This document shows, piece by piece, positions 11,966 to 23,253 of a stretch of DNA of 64,000 bases (the first letter of the stretch is position 1; each line of letters begins with the position of its first letter). The notes under the pieces were generated by a model, which did not search any database, was not told where the DNA came from, and was given only the letters and a program-made list of their open reading frames with translations. The position numbers were made by a program, and so were the translations under genes. This DNA comes from Tetragonia tetragonoides (Eukaryota > Streptophyta > Magnoliopsida > Caryophyllales > Aizoaceae): positions 15,812,001-15,876,000 of the forward strand of contig CM076141.1 of NCBI GenBank assembly GCA_038025085.1, given 5' to 3'.

Positions 11966-12265
11966 AGTTTTGTTTGATTCACCTTAATTTCACTTAAATT
12001 CAGTTCAATTCAATTTTGTTCAGTTAGTTCAGTTCACGTGTAACTTTATAACTCATATAACTTTTTATTCCGAAATAATTTCATAATGATAATTATGTCG
12101 TCAAAAAGATCTCAAAGCATACTTTCAAATGAGTCCAGTATTGACTATTTTTGGACGAATTTTAAATAGTTAACGGTTAAGTTTGAAAAATCAAATAAGT
12201 TCAGTTAAGTTCATTTCAATTCAGTTAAGTTCAGATCAGTTTTATCCAGGTGAATCAAGGGAGCC
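11966..12265 (+). mobile_element. Tourist-like (PIF/Harbinger) MITE, copy 1
   Basis: A 300-bp element flanked by TTA on both sides (11963-11965 and 12266-12268), the TWA-type duplication of PIF/Harbinger elements. Its imperfect terminal inverted repeats are TTTGTTTGATTCACC at the left and the complement of GGTGAATCAAGGGAGCC at the right. It has no coding capacity. It is clearly related to the element at 35907 and to the inverted copy at 12301. Confidence 0.8.
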
Positions 12266-12300
12266 TTAGTAGCTAAAACTTTTAAAACATGGTAGCTATA

Positions 12301-12620
12301 TTAATGCTCTGTTCGATTCATTTGGATAAAACTAATTTGAACTGAAATGAAATGAAATGAACTGAAATGAATTGAATTGAATTGAACTGAACTGAATTGA
12401 TTTTTTAACTTGACCTTTAACCATTTAAAATTCGTCCAAACATAATCAATATCGAAATCATTTGAAAGTATGCTTTAAGATCTTTCCGATAACATAGTTA
12501 TCATCCTGGAATTATTTCGGAATAAAAAGTTATATGAGTGATAAAGTTACACGTGAACTGAACTTGACTGAACAGAACTGAACTGGATTTAAGTGAAATT
12601 AAGTTGAATCAAACATAACC
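12301..12620 (-). mobile_element. Tourist-like MITE, copy 2, inverted
   Basis: This is the reverse-complement relative of the element at 11966 along its whole length, beginning GCTCTGTTCGATTCATTTGG and ending GTTGAATCAAACATAACC. About 35 bp separate the two, so together they form an inverted pair able to fold into a ~300-bp-arm hairpin. Its target duplication is no longer exact (TTA at left, TAC at right). Confidence 0.78.
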
Positions 12621-12773
12621 TACCTCATCTCGCAAAATAAATAATTAAATCAGAAGTGATACTATTGTAAATTTGTAATTATCAGATTTACTAAACAATC
12701 AACCAATTAGAAATTAGACCTCAAAAAAAAAAACAAAAAAAACCAATTAGAAATTAAACTCGTGCATTGCACT

Positions 12774-13689
12774 TAGGGGTGAGCGCAACTGGGTACCCAC
12801 GGGGTATTGTACTTTCCAGAATTGGAATTGGATCCACCGGTTCCTAATTCTTAGAAATTGGAATTGGTTACATCGGTTCCTAAATCCTAGGAATTGGAAT
12901 TGGATCCACCAGGTACCCACCGGTTCTTGGGTACCCACCGATTCCGTATCAAACTACAAATTTGTATTTTTTAAAAATTAAAAAAAAATATTTAAATTAA
13001 ATAACAAAAATCAGCAATAATACAAGAGCAAGGAACGCTAAACATAAATTTTAAAAATGCAACAAACTCAAAATCATATTGCAATCCAAACACTAATAAG
13101 TAATGACAACTAACAGGTGTTGTCAATTATTTTCAACAACAAATACAATGAAAAAACAGAAACAATCTCCAAGTCACTACAACTACAAATACTAAGGCTA
13201 GGTTCTGACTGAGTGAGTACTGATTAGAGCAAGGCAAGGAAATCATACTATGGCAAGGGAAAGCATACTAGGGCAAGGGAGTGTAATTACTGGCCAAAAG
13301 ACCTAAATGCCCAAAGCCCAAAGGAGCTTTCATTAATTAACCAATGCCAAATTACCAACAGTAACTTTATGTTCATGATATTACAGTACTATTAAGTGAG
13401 TACTGACTGATGAATATTGACAAAATAAAGGGTAATTTTGAATTAATTACAATTTGGGTTTCGGTTATCCACCGGTTCCGGGTATCCGAAATTGGAATTG
13501 GTTTAACACTGGGTACCCAACCGGTTCCGGTTCCTAAAAGCCAGGAACCGGAATTGGAATTGGTTGGCACCGGTTCCCATTTTCGGGAATTGGAATTGGA
13601 ATTGGTTGACCGGTTTCGGTTTTAGAACCACCGGTTCCGAAGCGGTTCCGGTTCCGGTACTGGGTACCCGGATTTTCTGCTCACCCCTA
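12774..13689. mobile_element. hAT-type MITE, 916 bp
   Basis: Termini are TAGGGGTGAGCGCAACTGGG and its near complement (GCTCACCCCTA). The 8-bp target duplication ATTGCACT is exact (12766-12773 and 13690-13697). Subterminal regions carry many GGTTCC / GAATTGGAATTGG units on both sides in inverted arrangement, a usual pattern for hAT non-autonomous elements. The centre is AT-rich and non-coding. Confidence 0.9.
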
Positions 13690-13851
13690 ATTGCACTACT
13701 AATAACACTGGGTACGTATATTATTGCTCGTCTGCAAATATAATGAGAGGGATAAGAAACGATTAATTAAATGTTGAATCACTATATTATTGAGGCATGG
13801 ACGACCACATTCATATGCAGCGCAAATAGGCGGTAAATGAAGATGTGATGA

Positions 13852-16800
13852 ATGGCGGAGGGAAGGGGGGCGGAGGGGGGCTACAGCCCCTACAAAATAT
13901 TGGGCTTGACCTATCAAATGTCATCTTGCCCCTGCAACAAATTTGGAGACTTGGACTTTTTATAAACTAATTATAGTTTTAGGCTTGTAGCACGTGATAT
14001 GGGCCAATTAGTGTAGAAAATATTGCTGACATTCACAATCCCTCACCAAATCAATAGCACTAAAAACTTAAATAGTTACCATGGGCCCAAAAGGTAACTA
14101 ATTAACAAAACTATATCAAACATTCAAACCCAATACCACCCAACCAAAGCATACTATTGTATTTTATCAAACGTCTTCCGTGCCGCTAGACCTTAGGTCT
14201 TAGCAAACCGGTGAAGCTCTGCCATTCTGAAAGCAATAAGCCAACTTCACTAATCACGATTGACAAAAATACCGAATTTCATCAAAATTAGCAGATTATC
14301 ACCTTTATCATAGTTATCAATCAAAACTAGTAGGTGCCCCGTGCGATGCACGGGTTTAAACTATTATTGGTCGATCCTTTCATAAACTTAATTTATAGTC
14401 ATGATATTGAACGACAATATTTCTGTCTGGCTAATAAACTTAATAGTCATGGTATTAAAAAGCAGAAATTATCCTTGGCAATGCAGTGCATTCTCACCAA
14501 CATCAAGCTCAATAGCGAAATACGTATGATGCATATTACATATTTACATATGAATCACAAAGAAGTTAGTCCTCTTATCTTGACAAAAAAAAAAGTATAT
14601 AGAAATTAGAGGCTTTGTTAAGGAAGGAGTGGAGGATTTAATTATCAAAAAAAAAGGAAGGAGTGGAGGATGATATTGCACCAAATGAGTTACTTCTTGA
14701 AATTTGATCCACAACTTGTTTCTTATTTCAGCTCTGCCTCACCACCATATAAATGATTTTTTTTTTGTTAATCAGCGCCATACATGAACTTGCTATGTGG
14801 GCGCTTGGATTCAACTGTAGAAGTACTTTTGTCCGTTATTTCCACATCAATTAAGCACTCAACAACATTGTACTCCAATCTCACATGCTCTGCAAAAGAT
14901 TAAAACCAACATCCTTTTAGAGATTACTCATACATTTAGTGTCATTTAACAAATGAGTTTAAAACTTTTAAAAAAATTAGTTGTTGCAAAGATCATGATA
15001 TCTCAAGCAATCCCATTTATGTAGCAATATTCTTAGATGTTCCCTCATCATAAAGCCATCTTCAAATCAGTACTCAATTCTATGTCTATCATTTCTATGA
15101 TTTTGTTATAAGAAATTAGATTAGTTTTTTTTTATTCTTTTTTCAAGCACTATCATGGGAGAGCAAATTAACAACTAGCTAAGCAAATAACCATGTTCAT
15201 GAACCACACAAACTCATAATGCTACATAAGCAGAGAAAATCTGCCAACCTCAAATTTTGTTTTCCTTGTTTGGTTGAGGACTTGAGGTTGATGGGATACT
15301 AACCCGAGTTTTGGTATCTTTATTAGGCAATGCCCATAATAAAGATATCATTTTTCTGTTTACTTTATAAATGTGAAGCATCATGACAATGGATAGCAAT
15401 TGTAAATGTCCGCAAGCATATAAAGCAAGTAATGCACTATTTCATGTAGAAGAGGTTTAGCCCATACTCTTCATAGCTCAAAGGTTAACATCCAGAGATA
15501 TACAATGAACATCAAAATTCTTTTCCTTGTAATTCAGGTTCAAATAATTAAGATTTTTTATGATAGCATGCTATAAATGAAGTTAGTTTTTGCATATTTC
15601 ATTAGAGGAACGCTGTTCCCCATCAACAATACCTCAAACAATGCATTTTTTAAGCAGAGGAGCCAATCAAAGCCAACATTGGCACGCCGCAGGTGATAAT
15701 AGTAAAAGCAATTACCATTTTGAACACCCTTTCCTCTACACTCATTTTTAGTTCTAGTGGTCATTAGGAGAATTTTAAAATAAAGATATTTCATATTAGT
15801 GCCTAATAACTTCTAAAAATCATAGTATTTTCTTCAACCAAAGAAAAAAAATGATCTACATAGGTGCGAAAATAATTTCATTGTATTTCAACCACAAATT
15901 AGCCACGACTCTAAAATCAGTATATCTTTCTATTCAATTTATTAGCAACAAAATCAGCCACAATTCAGCTTAAAAGCTCAAATATTTGAACTCGAAAAAA
16001 GAAATAGAAATCCCACAATCCATGTCAATAACAAATTCCTTCTCATATCCTTAGAAGTAAAGCTTGTTTCATGTTGAAAATGGTGAAGAAAATATGTCCA
16101 ACACCTGGATGCATGGCGGGTGGTCGTAGCAGCCATGGTCAATTAAACTCTCTGTTAGTTTCCTCTCATCCCCTTAAACTTTAAAAATTTTAACAACACA
16201 GTGCCCAATTTAAATTTCTATAGTATAATGACTATAACCCAACAAAACTGGCAATCCTTTTGGCCGAAATAGGAAGAAAAATTTCAATTGTTTTTCTAAT
16301 AGGCTACAACTATTTATCTTGGATCCTGAGCGAAGTCCTATACTATGCATTAGTACCCTTTGGTCTTTATTTCTTTTCTCTTTAATTCCTTTCTTTGTCA
16401 ATAATTCTATTTTGGGTTTGATTGTTAAAGCGAACTTGTTGTGGGTTGGGTGCTTCTAAGTCATAATGAACAGGGTCTTGTAAGCAATTAAAAAGCTTAA
16501 ACTTAAGTTTTAGTAACAGAAAAGAAATAGGACATGCTAAATTAAAAATGAAGTAATAGCAAACTATGAAGGAATTGACATCATTTTAAAGAGCATACCT
16601 TCATTCAATTTACTTCTCCTCTCAAGTAAAGTTTCCTGTGAAGACAGAAGAATAAAAATGAGTTAGAAAATGAGCAATGGTGTCCAAATGACATGTTAAC
16701 TCTAGAGAAACAAACATGCCGATCCAGATTGATGATTTAAATCCTAAAACAAAAATAAATATCAATTGTATCTAGTGGTTGTTACACCAGGTCTGAAACA

Positions 16801-17840
16801 TGATCTTGAAACTCCTCCAATTGTCCTTGCCTTGTAAATTTCAGATTTGCCTATATGAAGTAGAACAATGGGAGAATTTAGAGGGAAACGGTTACATCTA
16901 ACATTCATGAGGAGTATTGTTGAGAAGAATCAAACGAATTAAGACATTGCAAACAATACTGGAAACAAAATGGAAATTCAAAATATACTGTGCAATTTGG
17001 CACAGAAATCTCCTTATTGTCAGCATCCCAAGTTAATGATCAATTGCCAACCACAAAGTGTCGTGATGGATTTTCAATTTGGATTTGAAAAACGGAAAAA
17101 AGAAACAATAAAATCACATCACATAGGAATCCATCATACAGTTTTGTAAACTATTATGACTCACCTTGCGCATCCCAAACAATTGTTTGGGGTTATGATA
17201 TAGATTCGGAAAGTATGTACAAAATAGTAACTGACATAGGAAGTTGCGAAATTAAATTCAAGGGATTCGTGATCAGATGAGAATCAATTGAGGGGTTAAT
17301 GAGAAATTAATTGGAGGAACTAACCGTTATATATTCTTCCATGGTGGTTGGAGCGGTGAAGATGGGCGATGGTTGGAGCGGTGTAGATGAGACTGAAGAA
17401 GGAGAGATAAGAGTGAGAACCGAAGAAAAACAACGACAAAGGAAAAATGAAGGAGCAATGAGTCGTTTCATCTTTTTTTTTTCTTTTTCCATTTTCCTTT
17501 TGCTGATTAGGCAAATAATTGTACACCTCATTGCTTATGTGGAAGGCTGACGTGTCAACCTCTGGTTTAATATCTGTGTTTTAAACTAATTATATAGATT
17601 TAGTATCGATTTGATTCGCAACATCAACACAAAAGGTACACAACTGAACCTATATCTTTATTATGATTATGCTTTATTAAATTACTATTTAGTTTTATTT
17701 CGGGTTTGTGTAAAGTTTTTTTTTCTTCATTTTAAGGTGTTTATTTGATAAGTTTCGCTATTATGACACGAGGACAATTGTTTGCTTATAGTGTTTATTT
17801 AACTAAGCTTTTACTAGTCCAAATTCCTGGCTCCTCCACT
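13852..17840. mobile_element. hAT/Tip100-like insertion (~4 kb) in duplication copy 1
   Basis: Left edge ATGGCGGAGGGAAGGGGGG and right edge AAATTCCTGGCTCCTCCACT resemble the CAGTGGCGGAGCCAGG-type ends of Tip100-like hAT elements in inverted orientation. The paralogous site in copy 2 (around 34590-34615) reads straight through, showing this block is an insertion. Flanks GTGATGAA and GTATGAGA may be a diverged 8-bp duplication. No transposase is visible. The interior is AT-rich, carries a palindromic CCCGTGCGATGCACGGG motif near 14338, and may hold a small spliced gene (16069-17342). The rest (14360-16060) shows nothing I can support. Confidence 0.5.
16069..17342 (-). CDS. Putative four-exon small protein (67 aa), unrecognised
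   Basis: Four minus-strand segments join in consistent phase with GT/AG borders: 17325-17342 (ATG at 17340-17342), 17165-17230, 16599-16635 and 16069-16151 (TGA at 16069-16071). The donor sequences are GTTAGT, GTGAGT and GTATGC. The peptide starts MEEYIT and includes NPKQLFGMRK, ETLLERRSKLNEE and GCYDHPPCIQ. Phase is 0, 0 and 1 at the three junctions. I know no family match. GT and AG are common, so a chance chain is possible. It lies inside a block that looks like a hAT-type insertion and could be a captured gene fragment. Confidence 0.3.
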
Positions 17841-18698
17841 GTATGAGATTGATAGATGATGAAGAGTTCGATATTGGTCAGAAAATTTTTAAGCTCAAGT
17901 AGCTCTACTATGCATGATTCCACGTAGTCATCGCATTCTTTAATCTGAATGAAGTTTAATCTTTCAAATGATATATTCTATCAATGTTAAATTTATCTCT
18001 AGCACTTTTCATGTACATGTATATATATCTAGTATTGTAACCACATATGAATCATCTTTTTCATACTCTGGCAAACTCCCAATTAAAGTTGAAACTAAAC
18101 ATGTCAATATGAGGATTACGTACCGCTTTTATCACCGATGTAAAGAATGTTGTTGTTGATGAGAACACCGAACGCATATAAGTTAGTCGATGTTACCATA
18201 TCAATCCACTTAGCCACCAAGTGAGTACCAAACTATCTTGACCCAAACTAGCTTTTATTTTTATTTTTTTTATTTTATCCAAAAAAAAAAATCATTGACC
18301 CAAACTAGCTAGTGCCTCCTTCTCGTGTTACTATTATTAGAATCACTTTATCAAATATTAACTTTAATTTTCATTTTAAATGAGTTTATCACCACAAATA
18401 CCACATTCAGTATTAATATTCATACCTCGATTTTTCAGCATAGCACGCGTCATCAGCTTCCCTTGACAGGTGTGCCAACCATGAGACGAAAGCATGGCGA
18501 GGTCTCGTACGCTTTTCCCAAACTAAAATGAGTTGATTTATTAGTTGTCGAATTGCGATGTATTAGAACTATAAATTCTATTCACCATATTCAATCCTAT
18601 TGTGACATGTTCCTTCAAAAAAAATAAAATTATAATAATAATAGCTCCAATTGCAATATGTCTTGTGTGATCGTCATTCTTACTATTAGTACTAGTTA

Positions 18699-18940
18699 TG
18701 TTAAAATATAATGGGCTAATAATATTGCTTCTTGATATTGAACTGGGGAGACCCCATATTTATAGAGTACAATAACTTATTCTCCAAGTACAATTAATAT
18801 ATCCTAAATATACTAGTTTCCTAAATACATTAGATCACTAGTATAATATCCCAAACATATAATACCATATATATCTTGTTTCCTAAATAGATGGGGAAAA
18901 TATATTCTCATAATATTTTCCCGATATCATATCTCTAACA
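18699..18940 (-). mobile_element. Solo LTR (242 bp), Copia-like
   Basis: The sequence runs TGTTAAAATATAATGG ... ATATCTCTAACA and is flanked by an exact 5-bp duplication AGTTA (18694-18698 and 18941-18945). On the minus strand it reads TGTTAGAGATATGATATC with a TATA motif (CTATAAATATGG near 18765-18776) ahead of the remaining ~75 bp, so it is minus-oriented. The short length and sequence style fit Copia LTRs. No internal region is present. Confidence 0.88.
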
Positions 18941-19185
18941 AGTTATAATAGTATTTAATCCAACCTTTAACAAATTGTGCTTCTAACCATATTTTTTTTT
19001 AATGAATTAGATTTCATATCCATGCAAGGCACGGGTTATTGTTTATCATCTTCTATTATTAGAATCAATATAAAAAAAATTATATCAGTATATAAAGTTG
19101 AATAATAGGAATAGCAAGGAACAATAATAATTCTTTTATCAACCAAAAAAACACACTTGACAAAGAGATTTCATTTGATAAGGAT

Positions 19186-19572
19186 GTGTTATTTTTCACT
19201 AAATTGATTTGAATTGAATTGATCTTAACTAAACTGAAAGTAACAAATATGACAATGAACTAAACAACAATGAATTAAACTGAATCGATTATTAAATATG
19301 TGGAAAAAAGCATAAAAACACTTTTAAATTAGGGTGTGTTTTTTTCCATTTAGTAATAAATTCAGTTCATTGAAGTTCAGTTCAATGGAGTTCAGTTCAT
19401 TTCAGTTCAATGAAGTGGTGTGATCTACTTGTTTTTCCTCACTGATTACAATTCATTTTAGTTTAGTTCAGTAGAATCTATTTCAGTTCAGTTCAATTCA
19501 TTGGATCGAGTTCGGTTTAATTCAGTCCGGTTCAATACAATCCTGTTCAATTTATTGGAAAAGAACACATCC
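19186..19572. mobile_element. TTCAG-rich MITE, possibly nested
   Basis: A terminal-inverted-repeat pair, GGGTGTGTTTTTTTCCATT (from 19332) and GGAAAAGAACACATCC (to 19572), encloses a TTCAGTTCA-rich body. A second similar left end (GGATGTGTTATTTTTCACT) lies at 19186, suggesting nested or rearranged copies. Flanks are TTA at left and TAA at right, so a PIF/Harbinger origin is plausible but not proven. The element at 51365 shares its internal block (GGTGTGATCTACT versus GATGTGATCTACT). Confidence 0.6.
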
Positions 19573-20129
19573 TAACTTAAATAAGATAATCCGATTTAAA
19601 GAAAATAAGAGGATTAGAATTTTTTCCAATACATAATATATCGCATTTACGTATTATACTCATAGGTGAATAAATGATATGCACGTGTTAAATATGTGTC
19701 AAATATTTACATGTGTAATACATGTCTATGGGAAGTAATATAGTAGTATCGAAGATCACATTAAAAAAAGAAAAGAGAGAGAAAGAGAAAGGAAGGGGGG
19801 CCATGTGACAAAGAAAGAAGGAGAGCTGGTGTTTGGGGGAAGGGGCCCACGACAAGCAGGAATGAGGATATACTAGAGAGTGAGAGAGAAAAGGAAAGGA
19901 AAAGAAAAGGGTTTGAAAAGAGGGAACAACACGAAAAAGGGGTTCTTTTCATTTTTGGGGATTTGATTTTCCACGGCAATTTCCTTATATTGTACGAACT
20001 TTTTTTGATAATTAAAAATAAAATAAGTAGAAAAGGATCCATCATCATATGTGTAAATTCAATACGGAGTAGCTATCAAGGAATATAGAATTAGTCCGTA
20101 CAATATAAGACATCTTTAAAAGTGTTTCT

Positions 20130-20430
20130 TTTCCACTAAATTGAATTAGAATGAACAAAACTGTGAACTCAGCTGAAGCGGGATGAACTACTAATTAATG
20201 AGTAAGTGGAAAATGATTACCGAGAGGGTGTGCTTAAGCTATTTAAGGCTGAATAGAATTGAATTGAACTAGACTGGAACTGAACTGAATCAACAACACT
20301 AAATTGAACACCATTAACTGAACCGAACAAAAGTTGATATGTGAGACAAAAATATATGTTTCTAAATTGAACTGCAAATCACTAAACTAACACAAGATCT
20401 AAAGCGAATTGGACTGAACGGAAAATTAAA
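20130..20430. repeat. TTCAG-type MITE remnant
   Basis: This contains GTGTTTCTTTTCCACTAAATTG and GAACTGAACTGAATC-type units on the strand opposite the 19332 element, plus a block (TTGAACTGCAAATCACTAAA) that recurs degenerately at 21330-21390. No clear boundaries or duplication remain. Bases 20431-20775 have no other feature apart from an A run near 20479-20498. Confidence 0.45.
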
Positions 20431-20775
20431 TACAAGTACTCTAGTATATTTTCAACTAAATTTGTTTCGTGATAGGAAACAAAAAAAAAAAAAAAAACTA
20501 AATATGTTTCAAGTGATATATACTCACGTGAGTGGAAATCAAGTAATAATCTATAATGTGAGAAACAGAAGAAATAATTGTTATGAGTGTTTTATTTATG
20601 ATAGAATTGTTACTCATATAACCTTGCTAGAGAAATAAAGTTTGAACATGAGTATCAACGATCGATGAAATCCGTTTAGCTAAACGTACAATTGAACGTT
20701 GCAGCTAGCTTTGACCTCGACTAACAGGGCGGGGAAATAAGGCTGAAATTGGATTGCATAAGAGTGAAAATATAA

Positions 20776-20995
20776 CACTTACTTGCAGTTTTCTCATGGC
20801 CATGCTGTCAAGGTTAATTCACGTATTTCAGGAGTCCTTTAATGGTAAGGAAAGGACAGATAACGGACAAATAAAGGAAAAGTAATGTATATTTGTACAA
20901 AAGCAGCAGCTGGAAGATGAAACAAAACAAAACAAATCTTTCCGAAACCGTGCTCTAACCTTGACAGTATGGCCATGAGAGAGCTGCAGGCAGTG
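20776..20995 (+). ncRNA. MicroRNA-like foldback (candidate MIRNA precursor)
   Basis: Two arms, 20776-20823 and 20949-20995, are near-perfect reverse complements separated by a ~125-nt loop. The core of about 32 nt (GCAGTTTTCTCATGGCCATG and onward to AAGGTTA at 20817) pairs with 20954-20985 (TAACCTTGACAGTATGGCCA onward) with only G-U wobbles. Further pairing continues outward with one bulge and inward after a three-base mismatch. This geometry fits plant MIRNA precursors. The arms do not match any conserved miRNA family I know. The foldback could equally be a very small MITE, but I see no target duplication or terminal pattern. As a MITE or siRNA source it would read the same on either strand; plus is assigned arbitrarily. 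Confidence 0.5.
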
Positions 20996-21967
20996 TTCTA
21001 TTTCCACTTTTCCACTTATGGACAAGTTTATCTATTGTCTTATACTCAGTACTCTTTCTCCAGTAAAAGTATTTTGAACAAAAATTCTTAAACTAGTGTT
21101 CAAGCAAGGAAAGCATAGCACATTTGAATCATTGAAAAAGAGACAACTATTCTAGAGTACAAAATTTCATATAAAAAAAACATAACTAAAGAGAAGAAAT
21201 AGATAATTAAATATGGACAAACATACACTAATAAAAAAAAAGATAAAAAAAAAGAAGAAGTGAGTTCAATACCACTAAACTAAACACCACTAAATGTACG
21301 CTAATAAAATGTAATATAAGATATTTTTAAATTAAACTACAAATCACTAAATTAACACAAGGTTTGAGCAGAATTGGACTAATCAGAAAAACTCTACAAA
21401 ATGCATCCAAGTCATTAACCTATATTGTAGGTCCAAGTTATATACATACTCCCATGAGCCATGAGCCATGAGATGAGGTCATGCATATGTCTAAGGCTAA
21501 AACATAATAAATCACGTGACAAACAGAAAAGATGAGAAAGAAGATAAAAAATAGAAGAAGAAAGTACGCTAATAAATGACCAATAGTGGTAGTGAATCAA
21601 AGACTCCCCTCCACTCCCCATGAAAGAGAAACCTTTACCAACCAGGGCCCCACCCCTTCTTTAAAAGGCATCTGAGTATCAGCCACATTTCTTACCAAAA
21701 AGAATGTTACACCTAATTAAGGATTATAGTGGTGTTTTTTAGGGTGAAATAAAATACTCCACCATGAAGTAGGGTCATGTACTCATGTGACAACATGTCA
21801 TGTTCAATAAGATTTGCTACTTTTTTATTTATTTATAATTCTATAGTCCTTGTTGTTCAAGCTGTAACTTTACTTTGTTCAGGGGAACAAATCATATATC
21901 ATTAGATGGATTAAATTAATATCACGCCTTTATTTGTGCAAAATCCTTTTGTTGCTAGCTAGATAAA
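20996..21967. other. No supported gene
   Basis: AT-rich intergenic DNA between the two duplication copies. It contains a degenerate TTCAG-family trace near 21270-21390 and a triple repeat of GAGCCAT near 21455. No coding frame is convincing. Confidence 0.5.
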
Positions 21968-22072
21968 CGGTTGTATATTGCTTGTCTGCAAATATAATGA
22001 GAGGGGATAAAAAAACGGTTGATTATTAAAAGTTGAATCACCACATTAATTTGAGATATGGACGACTACATT

Positions 22073-22480
22073 TGTTGTGGGGTGGTTCCTCATACACTGG
22101 GAGTACTGTTATTGCACCGTCGTACCTGCAAATGAGAAAATACGTTACTAGCCCGGAGGGGATTTCCGGGATCCCCGCTCCGATGCCTAAGTCAGTATTC
22201 TCTCTCTATAGGGTAATGAATGATTTTATTGATTGAAAAGTAGTTGTTCTGTTCATACCTGAAATGATGGTATTTATAGGCGCGGAATTTACGGGTCTTA
22301 GGGCAATCCCTTGGCGACACGTGGCATCCGTGGATAGGAGGAATGTCGTGAGCCAGCCTCTGCTTGACACGTGTGCTTACAGGGCCGCCTCTAGGATTGG
22401 TAGCTTCCAGAAGGCCCATTAAGATCGACCTTAGTAAGGAATGATCCATTGGGCCTAGCAGGGTAATTTGGGTCATAACA
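22073..22480 (-). repeat. LTR of Tat element (3' LTR in element sense)
   Basis: 408 bp, ends TGTTGTGGGG (plus strand) and GGGTCATAACA. A TATA motif on the minus strand (CTATAAATACC, near 22268-22278) gives the element's promoter direction. The adjacent internal sequence, read on minus, is purine-rich (GAGGGGCAAA), as expected of a polypurine tract. Confidence 0.93.
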
Positions 22481-22587
22481 TTTGCCCCTCAGGAACGGTT
22501 TGGTAGAACAGACAGGAGGCAAGGCGTTTCTGACGATTAATGAACCTGAAGGAGGCGTTTCGTCTTCTTTGGGTCATGGGCGTTTTT

Positions 22588-22597
22588 TATATAAATA
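22588..22597 (+). promoter_or_regulatory. TATA box for antisense ORF A
   Basis: TATATAAATA lies 93 bp before the ATG at 22690, on the strand opposite gag-pol and just outside the LTR. Confidence 0.55.
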
Positions 22598-22689
22598 CAC
22601 GCCTTTTTAGCCCGTACGTGATTTGTGCAATCAAACTCTGCTTTCCCTCTCGTATTTGAATTAGTAATCTTGATTTTTTGACTTTAGAC

Positions 22690-23253
22690 ATGTCCAATTT
22701 TTCTGACGAGGCCCGGCAAGGCGGTTCTAACAAGCGCTCCCGGCTTGACTCTCCTTCTTGCCGACGAGTCATGCCGACAACTCGTCGTTCTGCATCGTCT
22801 GTTGGTGCGACTTTGGAAACTTCCCCTGTGGTTCCTAGTCGGCAGATTGTCCTCGGGCTTCCCTCTGTTTCCAACGGCACGACAATCCCTAGTACTTCGG
22901 CTTACCGGCCCCCCTTATCTTCTAAGGGCAAAGAGGTTAAGAGTGAGAGGAGCGTCTCGCCTCCTCTAGGGTTTGAAGGTCACCCTCGTTACGGCCGGGC
23001 ACCAGGTGGAGCAATAAATCGGGCTGAATATGAGGAGGGGTTCAAGACCAGCCTTGGGAGTTTAGGATCTCTCGCTTTGGACCTCCATGAGGTTGAACGG
23101 CGAGTTGTGGCTGTTCAGGCAGAGCTGGACGACGTGAGGGTTCGTATTGCCGAGCTTAGGGGTCGGCGAGATCGTCTTTTTGAGTTTTGTGGATTTCTGA
23201 GGGATGAACTCAGGCGGGACGCTGACGCTGATCATTCTGGTCGTCATGCTTAG
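22690..23253 (+). CDS. Tat antisense ORF A, basic/coiled-coil protein (187 aa)
   Basis: The ORF lies just inside the LTR on the strand opposite gag-pol. It starts MSNFSDEARQGG and is open to a TAG at 23251. The N-terminal half is Ser/Arg-rich with a possible nuclear-targeting patch (NKRSRLDSPSCRR). The C-terminal third is a predicted coiled coil (EVERRVVAVQAELDDVRVRI and following, about residues 125-175). The ATG at 22690 is chosen because it follows the TATA box at 22588; an upstream in-frame non-ATG start would also be open. I recognise no catalytic domain. It is the only one of the four antisense units with no internal stop. Confidence 0.55.
   Translation: MSNFSDEARQGGSNKRSRLDSPSCRRVMPTTRRSASSVGATLETSPVVPSRQIVLGLPSVSNGTTIPSTSAYRPPLSSKGKEVKSERSVSPPLGFEGHPRYGRAPGGAINRAEYEEGFKTSLGSLGSLALDLHEVERRVVAVQAELDDVRVRIAELRGRRDRLFEFCGFLRDELRRDADADHSGRHA

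Larger units (their letters stand above)
13715..20055 (+). repeat. Segmental duplication, copy 1
   Basis: Blocks here reappear in order in copy 2 (21968-35690). The block GTCTGCAAATATAATGAGAG at 13730 matches 21985. The block around 17858-18080 (GATGAAGAGTTC, AAGCTCAAGTAGCTC, GTTTAATCTTTCAAA, GGCAAACTCCCAATT) matches 34615-34860. The block 19850-20000 (AAAGGGTTTGAAAAGAGGGA, GGGGTTCTTTTCATTTTTGG) matches 35520-35670. The copies are clearly diverged and each has its own insertions, so the duplication predates them. No protein-coding frame is conserved between copies. Confidence 0.75.

Noticed and set aside
20776..20995. Assignment of the foldback to a conserved family such as miR156, miR171 or miR396
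   Set aside because: Neither arm matches those mature sequences; only short coincidental similarity such as TTGACAG.
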